Origin: Bacteroidales bacterium
Lineage (GTDB): Bacteria; Bacteroidota; Bacteroidia; Bacteroidales; F082
NCBI GenBank assembly: GCA_015493525.1
Contig: WGCY01000009.1
Coordinates: 1 to 64,000, forward strand
Length of the DNA stretch: 64,000 nt
Direction: 5' to 3'
The notes beneath the pieces were generated by a model. That model was not told the origin of the DNA. It was given only the letters and a program-made list of their open reading frames with translations, and made no database searches. Positions 44,783 to 53,242 of the stretch are shown here, in pieces; positions within the stretch are counted from its first letter, which is position 1; each line of letters starts with the position of its first letter. A program made the position numbers and the translations under genes.

Positions 44783-45421
44783 ATGTTAGAAGACGTATTG
44801 TTAATTGAAGAAAAACACCGGCGTGTGGCGGCCGGCATTGTGGAAGAAATCCTGAAAAACAAAAAAGAGAAATACATTGTGGCCATTTCGGGCGAGTCGG
44901 GTTCGGGGAAATCGGAGCTGACACATGTGGTGGCCAAATCCTTGCGGCAGCATGGCATTTTTGCCAAACCCATACACCTCGACAACTTTTTTAAAACCCT
45001 GCCGCTGGAACGGCGTGCCTGGCGCGAAAAACACGGCATTGCCAACGTGGTGGGCCTCAACGAGATTGATTGGGAAGGCGTACAAAAAACCGTGGAAGAT
45101 TTTAAAGCCGGGCGTACCAGCTCCATGCCCTGTGTGGACCTGGTTACCGAGCAGGTGGACACGCTGACCACCGATTTTAAAACCATTGATATGCTGGTGC
45201 TGGACGGGCTTTATGCCATCAACACCGAGGGGGTGGACCTGCACGTTTTCATTGAGCTGACTTACCACGAAACCAAAAAAGCCCAGCTTGCCCGCGGCAA
45301 GGAAAAAACGGACGAAAACCGCTTGCAGACATTGGAAGCGGAGCACAAAGCCGTGCAGTCGTTGGAGTACAAAGCGGATTTGCTGGTGAACAGGGATTAT
45401 GAGCTGGTAAGGGCGGATTAA
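44783..45421 (+). CDS. Uridine-kinase-like P-loop kinase
   Basis: 212 residues from the ATG at 44783 (a TTG frame begins at 44759 in A-rich spacer). Phosphoribulokinase/uridine kinase family: Walker A ISGESGSGKSEL (about 35-46), AKPIHLDNFFKTLP as the substrate-binding region, and the DMLVLDGLYAI (Walker B-like) motif. It probably phosphorylates a nucleoside, pantothenate-like or sugar alcohol substrate with ATP; the exact substrate is not evident. It follows the REP/RAYT unit and may be linked to the HAD-GH65 sugar gene only by position. Confidence 0.8.
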   Translation: MLEDVLLIEEKHRRVAAGIVEEILKNKKEKYIVAISGESGSGKSELTHVVAKSLRQHGIFAKPIHLDNFFKTLPLERRAWREKHGIANVVGLNEIDWEGVQKTVEDFKAGRTSSMPCVDLVTEQVDTLTTDFKTIDMLVLDGLYAINTEGVDLHVFIELTYHETKKAQLARGKEKTDENRLQTLEAEHKAVQSLEYKADLLVNRDYELVRAD

Positions 45422-45429
45422 AAATCCTT

Positions 45430-45500
45430 TAGTCCCCAAGCTTTCAGATTACAAATCTGAAAGAGCGACGTTTCGGGTTGTGAACCTGAAAGAGCGGGAG
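45430..45500. repeat. REP-like hairpins
   Basis: CTTTCAGATT/AATCTGAAAG around ACA (about 45440-45463) and TTTCGGGTT/AACCTGAAA (about 45471-45492, imperfect) share the layout of the 8.9 and 37.4 kb hairpins. They lie between two convergent genes and may serve as a two-way terminator. Confidence 0.7.
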
Positions 45501-45524
45501 CAATACAAAAAATCCGGTCAATGT

Positions 45525-47033
45525 CTACCTGTACACCCGGCCTTTCACATCATTTGTCAGGTTTCGGGCAGTTTGCATTGCAGCTGCTGCCCTTACCAAA
45601 GAGGTTTTCTGCAAATAGCTCAGGGCTGCTTTCGGGTTTGTTTTGTAAAGTTGCAAAGCTGTTTTTTCCATGGCCGGCTGCAAGGCAAAAGCTTCCTGCT
45701 CCATTGATTCCCAAGCTTTTAGTATTTCGCCAATGCTTTTAAAGTAGTTTAGGCCACTGATGTTTTCCAAATCATTAAAAACCCAAAAGGCACGGTCGGG
45801 CCGATAGGTAAAAGTCCCGGGAAGCGGGTTGAAATGATGTGCCAGCGATTGCGTCCAGCCTCCTCCGCCCGGCACAAAATGATACGAAGCGGGTATTTTG
45901 CCCGCAACTGGATAAAAAGGAACGTAGGTGTTAACATCCGGACGGCCAAAGCTGAGCCATAATACGGGGCCTATCTCTTTTGGCAGCCCCTGCCGTAACT
46001 GTGCAACCAGCGAAAACTGCGTTGTCCGGTAACAAATTGTCCGCTCGCTGCTGCTGTTAGGGTTTCCCTTTTTGTCTTTTGTAACATCGTAAATGGTTCC
46101 TTCATAATGATCGCGCAATAGCCGCATGAGGTCTGCCGGTTTGAGTTTGTGTGCAGGTTTCACCGAAAAGGGAAGCCCGGAAGCTTTTGCCTGTGTTGTA
46201 CTGATTTTTGTGCCTGACAACATTTCCTGTCCGCGCCACTGCCGGGTGTCATATCCTCTTTCGGCAAAGTGGGGTGCACGGAATTCAGAAAAAATATAAC
46301 TAAAATCAAAGATCTTGTCTTTTTTTGGGTGGTACCAATGATGTTGAATGGCATATTCACGAATATCCTTTTTGGAGGTGATGAAATTGGCCGTGTCTTT
46401 AAAGTCAACCGAACGAATGACATAAATATTCGGCTGAAGCACCACGGCATCATCAGGAACACGTTCGGCCACCCAGTATTTTCCCGGGAGGATATCCAGC
46501 AGCCAGGCTTCCTTTTTGTCGGCAATGACCAGTGTCCGTCCGGTGGAGCCATGGGCTGCGTAACCGTAACGATCGAGCAGCCTGCCGGCTATTTCCACTC
46601 CTTCGCGGGCTGTCCTTGCCCTTTCGGCAACAATCCGGCGCAGCATGTAGCCAATACCGCCATCGGTGAGTTCGGCATCTTTCACCTTAGAACCGCAGCC
46701 ATTGCTCGCCAAAGTTACGCCCCATTCGTTCATATAAAAGTCGCTAAACGCCTGGTCAACACTTTCTATCCAGCTGAAAGCCCATGTCCTGGAAACCTGG
46801 GGAATACGTCCGCCATGGGTAAGCAGTATACTTTCCCCTTCCGGATGGGTTTGTTCGGGAACCTGCCAGAAGTTGATGAGGCGCAGGCCGCCATCATCTT
46901 CATTGTGGGCAAACAAAACAGAGCCATCAGCCGTGGCTTTTTTGCCGGCAACAACTGTGTAACAGGCCTTTGCCGAAAAAGAAACAATAAAGAATAACAA
47001 GCTGGCAAAGCTTAGGCGTAATAAATTTTTCAT
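45525..47033 (-). CDS. Secreted C69-family dipeptidase
   Basis: 502 residues. A signal sequence ends AKA just before Cys24, which would be the N-terminal nucleophile after processing (CYTVVAGKKATADGSVLFAHNED). Family C69 is an Ntn-hydrolase that cleaves dipeptides. Later blocks QAFSDFYMNEWGVTLASNGC, RTAREGVEIAGRLLDRYGY and SGRTL-like SFGRPDVNTYVPFYP fit. The exported location suggests a role in peptide scavenging. A minus promoter-like TAACTTTG lies at 47098-47105. Its 3' end meets the REP-like hairpins that also follow the kinase gene. Confidence 0.88.
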   Translation of the reverse strand: MKNLLRLSFASLLFFIVSFSAKACYTVVAGKKATADGSVLFAHNEDDGGLRLINFWQVPEQTHPEGESILLTHGGRIPQVSRTWAFSWIESVDQAFSDFYMNEWGVTLASNGCGSKVKDAELTDGGIGYMLRRIVAERARTAREGVEIAGRLLDRYGYAAHGSTGRTLVIADKKEAWLLDILPGKYWVAERVPDDAVVLQPNIYVIRSVDFKDTANFITSKKDIREYAIQHHWYHPKKDKIFDFSYIFSEFRAPHFAERGYDTRQWRGQEMLSGTKISTTQAKASGLPFSVKPAHKLKPADLMRLLRDHYEGTIYDVTKDKKGNPNSSSERTICYRTTQFSLVAQLRQGLPKEIGPVLWLSFGRPDVNTYVPFYPVAGKIPASYHFVPGGGGWTQSLAHHFNPLPGTFTYRPDRAFWVFNDLENISGLNYFKSIGEILKAWESMEQEAFALQPAMEKTALQLYKTNPKAALSYLQKTSLVRAAAAMQTARNLTNDVKGRVYR

Positions 47034-47105
47034 AATCCTGAAAAGTTACATTAAAATTTTATCGGCTGTCATTATGCTGGTTCAGCAACACCGGCTTCAA
47101 AGTTA

Positions 47106-47376
47106 ACGTATTTTTTCATTATTGAACAGGAAAAAATTGCAGGAACCACAAAGATTTTGAACAGGCATTCAGGTGTTAATGCATCCCCGTATTTCTATGT
47201 GAGACGCAAGCGGCAGGGGGCGCAGCGGCATCCCTGCCATGGCAAAGCCGATGGGAAGCAGGTGGATGGCAGCTCCTGCTTTTCGGGGCAGGAGATCGCC
47301 AGCCACCGTAGCGAAACACGGTTTTGTCGTGGCAGGATAAAGTGGAGCACCCGGCAGCCGCCCAAAAATCATTTAT
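47106..47376. other. Gene-free spacer
   Basis: Between the C69 dipeptidase and the gene ending at 47377. AT-rich to about 47170, then GC-richer with CAGCGGCATCCCTGCCATGGC and TCCTGCTTTTCGGGGCAGGA, which can form a small stem. It resembles the GC-rich part of the spacer at 14.4 kb in word use. No gene or RNA that I can support. Confidence 0.5.
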
Positions 47377-48138
47377 CTATTCATCAAATCCCGGGCGGAC
47401 AAACTTCATGGCCTGCGGGAATTCCTGTTTCAGGTGGTTGCCCATGCGCATGAGCAGGAAGCGCATTTCGTCAATTTCGGTGGTTTGTTCCGGGAAATAT
47501 TTCTGCAACCGGCTCCAGGCAATGAGAGAACGATGCATGAGCAACAGGGCGACTTTTGTTGTGCCGTCGGACTCTTTCGGCCCTGTGGGTTCGGTTTTCT
47601 CCTGCTCCTCGTGCCCTTTGGCGTAATAGGCGCGGGATAATTTCAGATAAAGTTGCAGCTGGTAGCGCATGACGACGGCAAGCATGTCGTTGGCTTCCTG
47701 CGTGGCATCGCCGGAAAGAGGCCCGGAAGTCATTTTAAAAACAGAGCCGGATTGTAGCGTGTCGATGGCAATTTGTCCGGCCGCTGCCCGGTCATCGAGG
47801 AAATCGTCCACCTTGTCTTCGTACAGCCGTCCGGCTTTCAGCACCATGTTGTTCACCGCTTTACGCTGAAAAAGGTCGAATTTGGCCCGCGTGCTTATGC
47901 CTTCGAAAACAGAGAGGTCCACGCCCCGGTCAGCGGCTTTGTTTTCGACCTCACGCACCACTTCGTCCAGTCTGCTTTCCAGCTTTTCCCAGAACAGGCG
48001 GTTTTTTTCATCATCGGTGGCCATGTTTTCCGGCTTACGGATTTCTTCGCGTGCGGCAAAAGCCTCGCATCGTGCACCGAAAGCGCAACGTTCGCACCAC
48101 CGGTCGCAAAAAGCGTATATGTTTTCAATTTTTTCCAT
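47377..48138 (-). CDS. Conserved hypothetical, N-terminal cysteine cluster
   Basis: 253 residues, family not recognised. The start has four cysteines in CDRWCERCAFGARC (about 11-24), a pattern seen in zinc or Fe-S binding stretches of Bacteroidota hypotheticals. The rest is helical and charged (KLESRLDEVVREVENKAADRG, MRYQLQLYLKLSRAYYAK) without a catalytic motif that I can see. No signal peptide or membrane segment. It follows the ABC ATPase gene by about 28 bases on the same strand, at the position where a permease would be expected in related operons. Role unknown. Confidence 0.7.
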   Translation of the reverse strand: MEKIENIYAFCDRWCERCAFGARCEAFAAREEIRKPENMATDDEKNRLFWEKLESRLDEVVREVENKAADRGVDLSVFEGISTRAKFDLFQRKAVNNMVLKAGRLYEDKVDDFLDDRAAAGQIAIDTLQSGSVFKMTSGPLSGDATQEANDMLAVVMRYQLQLYLKLSRAYYAKGHEEQEKTEPTGPKESDGTTKVALLLMHRSLIAWSRLQKYFPEQTTEIDEMRFLLMRMGNHLKQEFPQAMKFVRPGFDE

Positions 48139-48166
48139 ATCCTGATGTTGAAAGGTAAGCTACCGG

Positions 48167-49099
48167 TTATGCGCCTGTTTTGCGGCTTCCGGAGCTTACC
48201 TCGCGCATAAATATCTCATTGATGGTGGGAAGTATTTCCCTGAACGAAGTAACCTCTGCCTGGGGGATAACCTGTTGCAGCAGGTCGTTGGGCGTGCTGC
48301 CGTTCAGCAGCTTAATGGTTACCCTAAAATGATCTTCCTGCCGGCTGCTTTCTGTCAACCGGAAAGCTTCCTGTGGCAGGTCAATTTCTTTTTGTGAAGG
48401 GGAACGGTACCCCAGTTCAAAAATATTGGCCTTAAAATGGTCTTTAACCGCATTTATCTCTCCTGAAAGCACCTTCTTTCCATTGTCAATCAGTGCAATA
48501 TGGTCGCAAAGCTCCTCCACGGAAGCCATGTTGTGCGTAGAGAAAATGATGGTGGCCCCCTCTTCTTTCAGGTGGAGGATTTCAGCTTTCAGCAGGTTGA
48601 CGTTGATGGGGTCAAAGCCACTGAATGGCTCATCAAAAATCAGCAGTTTCGGTTCGTGCAGAATGGTAACGATAAACTGGACTTTCTGCTGCATTCCTTT
48701 GGAGAGCTCTTCCACTTTCCGGTTCCACCACCCGGTGATTTCAAAGCGGCCGAACCAATATTTTAGCTTTTTACGGGCTTCTGCCGCCGGCATTCCCTTG
48801 AGGCGCGCAAGATATACAGCCTGCTCGCCCACTTTCATCTTTTTGTAAAGGCCGCGTTCTTCGGGCAGATATCCAATCTTGAGGATGTCCTGCTGGCTTA
48901 TGGGTTTGCCATCGAGCAACACTTCCCCTTCATCGGCAACACTAATCATGTTGATGATGCGGATGAGCGTCGTTTTTCCGGCACCATTGGGGCCAAGCAG
49001 CCCGTAAATAGAGCCTTGCGGAATATCAATATTGATTTTGTCCAGGGCCTGGTGATGCTCAAACCGTTTGCTGATATTTACAACCCGTAGCTTATCCAT
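48167..49099 (-). CDS. ABC transporter ATP-binding protein (NatA-like)
   Basis: 310 residues from the ATG at 49099 (MDKLRVVNISKRF), which follows the dnaJ stop by four bases; longer frames overlap dnaJ. Walker A GPNGAGKTT, Q-loop, signature LSKGMQQKV, Walker B LLIFDEP and the STHN switch are intact. A C-terminal DUF4162-type domain (about 210-310) is present. Such ATPases usually drive an ABC-2 permease for drugs, sodium or lipids. No permease gene lies within the window next to it, which is unusual for the family, so its partner must be encoded elsewhere or lost. Confidence 0.88.
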   Translation of the reverse strand: MDKLRVVNISKRFEHHQALDKINIDIPQGSIYGLLGPNGAGKTTLIRIINMISVADEGEVLLDGKPISQQDILKIGYLPEERGLYKKMKVGEQAVYLARLKGMPAAEARKKLKYWFGRFEITGWWNRKVEELSKGMQQKVQFIVTILHEPKLLIFDEPFSGFDPINVNLLKAEILHLKEEGATIIFSTHNMASVEELCDHIALIDNGKKVLSGEINAVKDHFKANIFELGYRSPSQKEIDLPQEAFRLTESSRQEDHFRVTIKLLNGSTPNDLLQQVIPQAEVTSFREILPTINEIFMREVSSGSRKTGA

Positions 49100-49103
49100 A
49101 AAT

Positions 49104-50273
49104 CTATGAGAAAAATTCCCGCATACGGTCAAAATAACTTTTGTCTTTGGACGAGGGATTGGGTTTAAAATTGGAAGAATTTTTCAGATTCTCCAGTATC
49201 TTTTTTTCCTCATGGCTCAGGCTGCGCGGTGTCCAAATGTTCACGTTAACAAGGATATCCCCTTTTCCGTAACCATTCACATCCGGGAGGCCTTTCCCTT
49301 TTAGGCGTAAAACTTTTCCACCTTGTGTTCCGGCCGGAAGTTTGATACGTGCCTTGCCATCAACGGTAGGGACAGCCACGCTCGTGCCCAGTGCCGCATC
49401 AGGAAAGCTGATGTACAAATCATACAGCAGGTTGTTGCCATCACGCTTCAGGTCGGGATGTGGAATTTCTTCAATCAGTACAATCAAATCACCTGAAATA
49501 CCGCCACGGGCTGCTGCATTTCCTTTGCCGCTCATGCTCAGCTGCATACCATCATTTACACCAGCCGGGATATTAATGGTAACTACTTCCTCGGATTTTA
49601 CAATGCCATTTCCCTGACAAACCGTACATTTTTTGGTTATGATGTGCCCTTCGCCACCACACTGCGGACAGGTGGATGCAGTTTGCATCTGCCCCAAAAA
49701 AGTATTGGTAACCCTTGTTACCTGGCCGGATCCATGACATGTGGGACAGGTGGTAGGCTGCGAACCTTTTTCCGCGCCGGTTCCATGACACTCCGGACAG
49801 GGGACATATTTCTTTATTTTAATTTTCTTCTCTACGCCGTGGGCCATTTCGGCCAATGTCAACCTGACCCTGACACGCAGGTTAGAGCCCCTGTTGACGT
49901 GTCGCCTTCCGCCACCGCCACCAAAAGGGCTGCCGCCAAACGAACTGCCGCCAAACCCAAAATGGCCACCGAAGATATCGCCGAAATGGCTGAAGATGTC
50001 GTCCATAGACATGCCGCCACCGGAAAAACCACCCCTGCCGGCGGCACCTCCCACACCGGCATGGCCAAACTGGTCGTACCGGCTGCGCTTTTCGGGGTTG
50101 CTCAACACTTCGTAAGCCTCGGCTGCCTCCTTAAACATCTCTTCCGCCTCTTTGTTGTCCGGATTTTTATCAGGATGGTATTTGATGGCCATCTTCCGGT
50201 AAGCTTTTTTTATTTCGGCTGCCGAAGCGTCTTTCGAAACTCCGAGTATATCATAATAATCGCGCTTGTTCAT
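49104..50273 (-). CDS. dnaJ: Chaperone protein DnaJ
   Basis: 389 residues. The J domain (1-70) has the HPD motif in KYHPDKNP. A Gly/Phe-rich stretch (about 71-130) follows. Four CxxCxGxG zinc motifs are intact ([32 protein letters not shown]; about 150-220). The client-binding beta domains close the protein. It delivers unfolded proteins to DnaK and stimulates its ATPase. It is in tandem with grpE (41 bases upstream) and the ABC ATPase; dnaK is not in the window. Confidence 0.97.
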   Translation of the reverse strand: MNKRDYYDILGVSKDASAAEIKKAYRKMAIKYHPDKNPDNKEAEEMFKEAAEAYEVLSNPEKRSRYDQFGHAGVGGAAGRGGFSGGGMSMDDIFSHFGDIFGGHFGFGGSSFGGSPFGGGGGRRHVNRGSNLRVRVRLTLAEMAHGVEKKIKIKKYVPCPECHGTGAEKGSQPTTCPTCHGSGQVTRVTNTFLGQMQTASTCPQCGGEGHIITKKCTVCQGNGIVKSEEVVTINIPAGVNDGMQLSMSGKGNAAARGGISGDLIVLIEEIPHPDLKRDGNNLLYDLYISFPDAALGTSVAVPTVDGKARIKLPAGTQGGKVLRLKGKGLPDVNGYGKGDILVNVNIWTPRSLSHEEKKILENLKNSSNFKPNPSSKDKSYFDRMREFFS

Positions 50274-50314
50274 CTCTTTTTTCCTTTTCCGGAATTATAT
50301 CTTTTTCAAAAATT

Positions 50315-50923
50315 TTATTGTCCTACCACCACTTTTGCATAACGGATTACCTTCCCGTTCAGGGTATATCCTTTCTGAATGACATCCATAATTTTGCCTT
50401 TCATTTTTTTGGAAGGGGCCGGAATGTTGGTAATGGCTTCATGGAAGTCGGTGTCAAAAGGCTGCTCCATGGCTTCAATTTCTTTCAGCCCCTTTTGGCT
50501 GAGGATAGTAATCAGCTTGTTGTAAATTAACTCAATTCCTTTTTTGGCCTCTTCGCTGAGTTTGTGCTCCTCAAAAGCCTGAATGGCACGTTCCAGGTCA
50601 TCCACCACGGGAAGGATATCCAGCATCACCTCGCGTGAAGCGGATTTCTGTAATTCGATGCGCTCTTTTGCCGTCCGTTTGCGGTAGTTGTCAAACTCTG
50701 AATACAGACGCATATACTTGTCATTCAGCTCATCATACTTCTCCTGAAGTGCCTCCAGCTTTTTTTGAGAAGAAGACTTCTTGGCTTTTTTGGTCTCCTT
50801 TTTGGCAGCATGTTCCGTGGCTTTTTCCCTTACAGCCTCTTTCTCTTTGTCCGGCTGATTCTCAATAGTTACATCTTCTGCCACTTCCTGTTTTATATTT
50901 TTATCCTGTTTTTTTGTGCTCAT
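50315..50923 (-). CDS. grpE: Nucleotide exchange factor GrpE
   Basis: 202 residues. A long charged N-terminal coil (KKQDKNIKQEVAEDVTIEN..., about 1-80) leads to the dimer helix and the C-terminal beta wing: RLYSEFDNYRKRTAKERIEL, LDILPVVDDLERAIQ and FDTDFHEAITNIPAPS with VIQKGYTLNGKVIRYAKVVVGQ at the end. It releases ADP from DnaK. Placed first in the grpE-dnaJ-ABC run. Confidence 0.95.
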   Translation of the reverse strand: MSTKKQDKNIKQEVAEDVTIENQPDKEKEAVREKATEHAAKKETKKAKKSSSQKKLEALQEKYDELNDKYMRLYSEFDNYRKRTAKERIELQKSASREVMLDILPVVDDLERAIQAFEEHKLSEEAKKGIELIYNKLITILSQKGLKEIEAMEQPFDTDFHEAITNIPAPSKKMKGKIMDVIQKGYTLNGKVIRYAKVVVGQ

Positions 50924-51034
50924 ATTTCTGTATGCTTTTGTTATTTCGATTGCCTATCACAAAGTTTTTGCCAAGCGTTCATTACGGTCATAATGACAGG
51001 CGGGAACAGGGTAACTGACAATTTATTCCGGGAT

Positions 51035-52342
51035 TCAGGAAACACGGACGATATCTGCGCCAAGGGCACGTAATCGTTCGTCAATATTCTGGTAACCGCG
51101 GTCAATTTGTTCGATATTATCGATGATGCTGGTCCCTTCGGCAGACAGTGCGGCGATAAGGAGTGCAACGCCGGCACGAATGTCGGGCGAACTCATGCGG
51201 ATACCCCGCAATGGCTGACTTCCGTTAAGGCCAATGACCGTGGCCCGGTGCGGGTCGCAAAGGATTATCCGCGCGCCCATATCGATGAGTTTATCTACGA
51301 AAAACAAACGGCTCTCAAACATCTTCTGGTGAATCAGCACGCTGCCTTTTGCCTGAATAGCTACCACAAGGACAATGCTGATCAGGTCGGGCGTAAATCC
51401 CGGCCAAGGCGCATCGGCAATGGTCATAATGGAACCATCGATAAACGTCTCGATGGTGTAATGTTCCTGTGCCGGCACGTAAATATCTTCTCCTTTTTGC
51501 TCCAGAAGAATACCCAAACGGCGAAAAACCTTGGGAATCATCCCCAAATCGCCGAGCTTGACATTTTCAATGGTAATGGATGAATGCGTCATGGCGGCCA
51601 TGCCGATAAAACTGCCTACTTCAATCATGTCGGCCAGCATGGTGTGCGTTGTCCCGTTCAATGAAGAAACCCCGTGAATCGTCAGCAGGTTGGAACCGAT
51701 ACCTTCAATACGGGCACCCATTTGGTTCAGCATTTTACTCAGCTGGACAAGGTAAGGCTCACAGGCAGCATTGAAAATGACCGTTTTTCCTTTGGCCATC
51801 ACGGCAGCCATCAATATGTTGGCCGTTCCGGTAACGGAAGCTTCTTCCAGTAGCATTTCGCTGCCCCTCAAATCGTTAGCCGTAACATCGTAACGTTTTT
51901 CTGTATCATCATAACGAAAGGAAACGCCGAGTTTCTCCAGGCCATTGAAATGTGTATCAAGTCGCCGGCGACCGATTTTGTCCCCACCGGGCTGTGGGAT
52001 AACGCCCCTGCCAAAACGTGCCAGCAGAGGCCCTAAAATCATAATGCTCCCCCTGATGCTGGTCGCCTTGGTAAAAAAGTCATCACTGTTAAGGTAATCC
52101 AGGTCAAGGTCATCCGCCTGAAAGCGGTAACTTTCTTCGGCTATTTTTTCAATTTTGACACGAAAACCTTTCAGTAGCTCGATTAGCCGGTTGACATCGC
52201 GAATATCCGGAACATTGTGCAAGACAACCGCTTCCGGTGTCAGCAAGACGGCACAGATAATCTGAAGGGCTTCATTTTTTGCTCCCTGAGGACGAATGGA
52301 ACCATGAAGCTTGTTTCCCCCCGTAATTTTAAAAGAACCCAT
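51035..52342 (-). CDS. murA: UDP-N-acetylglucosamine 1-carboxyvinyltransferase
   Basis: 435 residues. Adds enolpyruvate from PEP to UDP-GlcNAc, the first committed step of peptidoglycan synthesis. Family blocks: HNVPDIRDVNRLIELL, TKATSIRGSIMILGPLLARFGRG, GGDKIGRRRLDTHFNGLE and the C-terminal LIAALSAEGTSIIDNIEQIDRGYQNIDERL. The loop residue that is Cys115 in E. coli (PGGC) is Asp here (PGGD), the form known to be insensitive to fosfomycin. It follows the DUF4290 gene with only two bases between. Confidence 0.96.
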   Translation of the reverse strand: MGSFKITGGNKLHGSIRPQGAKNEALQIICAVLLTPEAVVLHNVPDIRDVNRLIELLKGFRVKIEKIAEESYRFQADDLDLDYLNSDDFFTKATSIRGSIMILGPLLARFGRGVIPQPGGDKIGRRRLDTHFNGLEKLGVSFRYDDTEKRYDVTANDLRGSEMLLEEASVTGTANILMAAVMAKGKTVIFNAACEPYLVQLSKMLNQMGARIEGIGSNLLTIHGVSSLNGTTHTMLADMIEVGSFIGMAAMTHSSITIENVKLGDLGMIPKVFRRLGILLEQKGEDIYVPAQEHYTIETFIDGSIMTIADAPWPGFTPDLISIVLVVAIQAKGSVLIHQKMFESRLFFVDKLIDMGARIILCDPHRATVIGLNGSQPLRGIRMSSPDIRAGVALLIAALSAEGTSIIDNIEQIDRGYQNIDERLRALGADIVRVS

Positions 52343-52344
52343 TG

Positions 52345-52983
52345 TTAATAAGTTTTTCTACCGTATTTTTTTCTTTTGCCGTTATTGTTTTTTCCCTGAG
52401 AATTTTTTCTTTTTTTGCTGTTGCGGTTACCGGCAAGCACCTCACTCGTTGCCATCAGCTGCACCTCTTCTTCCAGTTTCAGTTTCCCGCCCGAAAGCTC
52501 TTCGAGCTGGCTCAGGATCATGTGATCGCTTACCGAATCGCGGTTCCAGTTCAGGTAAGACCGTTTCATTTGGTTGGCAATCATTAGGGTAATTTCTTTC
52601 TTCTCCGGCCCTTCCTCCATATCGGAAGCATATTTTATCATCTTTTCGAGATGTTTGCCATAATGTTTAAAACGAATGTGGTCTTCGCTGTATTCCAGTT
52701 TATTGGGCCGTTTCAGGATAACTTCCTTTTCGGGAGGGGGATAGGGACTGTCCACATCCAGTTTAAAATCCGAGATAAAATAGAGGTGGTCCCACAGTTT
52801 ATGCATATAATCACTCACTTCCCTGATTTGCGGGTGCATATTGGCCATAATCTGAATAATGCGTTTAGCGGCATCGTTTCGCTTTTGCCGGTCCTCAATT
52901 TCCATAACGTAATGGACCATTTTTTGGATATTACGGCCATATTCGGGAATAGCCATGTGGTTACGTGCAGTGTTGTATTCCAT
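52345..52983 (-). CDS. DUF4290 family protein
   Basis: 212 residues, a Bacteroidota-specific family (DUF4290) of unknown role. The body (1-180) is helical with MEYNTARNHMAIPEYGRNIQKM, KRIIQIMANMHPQIRE and LWDHLYFISDF. The tail (about 190-212) is strongly basic (SKKRKNSQGKNNNGKRKKYGRKTY), so contact with RNA or DNA is plausible. It is transcribed with murA in the usual Bacteroidota order. A minus promoter-like TATTTTTG lies about 110 bases upstream. Confidence 0.9.
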   Translation of the reverse strand: MEYNTARNHMAIPEYGRNIQKMVHYVMEIEDRQKRNDAAKRIIQIMANMHPQIREVSDYMHKLWDHLYFISDFKLDVDSPYPPPEKEVILKRPNKLEYSEDHIRFKHYGKHLEKMIKYASDMEEGPEKKEITLMIANQMKRSYLNWNRDSVSDHMILSQLEELSGGKLKLEEEVQLMATSEVLAGNRNSKKRKNSQGKNNNGKRKKYGRKTY

Positions 52984-53095
52984 GATTTTTTGCTAAAGTT
53001 AAAAAAGCTTTCGCTTTCAGGCAAACGGTATAAATTTTTCAGGTAAGAGGGATAATTTTTACTCTTCTCACATTTGTTTGCCGTGCAAAAATAAA

Positions 53096-53103
53096 TAAAA
53101 TTT
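53096..53103 (-). promoter_or_regulatory. Bacteroidota -7 promoter element
   Basis: Reads TATTTTTG on the minus strand, 112 bases before the DUF4290 ATG. The rest of 52984-53242 is AT-rich without a gene. Confidence 0.4.
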
Positions 53104-53242
53104 CTTAATCGCAGGTTCAATGTCTTTGGAAGCGTGCAAAACTTCCGGGAAAAGAATTGAAACTTTGTTTTCACAAATTTGTAATCGGTTTATGGTTCGC
53201 AGTAACTATGCCAGAACTTTTGATTTTTCAAATTGAAGTCGT

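Noticed and set aside
48167-49132. Longer start of the ABC ATPase overlapping dnaJ
   Set aside because: The extra residues do not match the family; MDKLRVVN at 49099 is the expected beginning.
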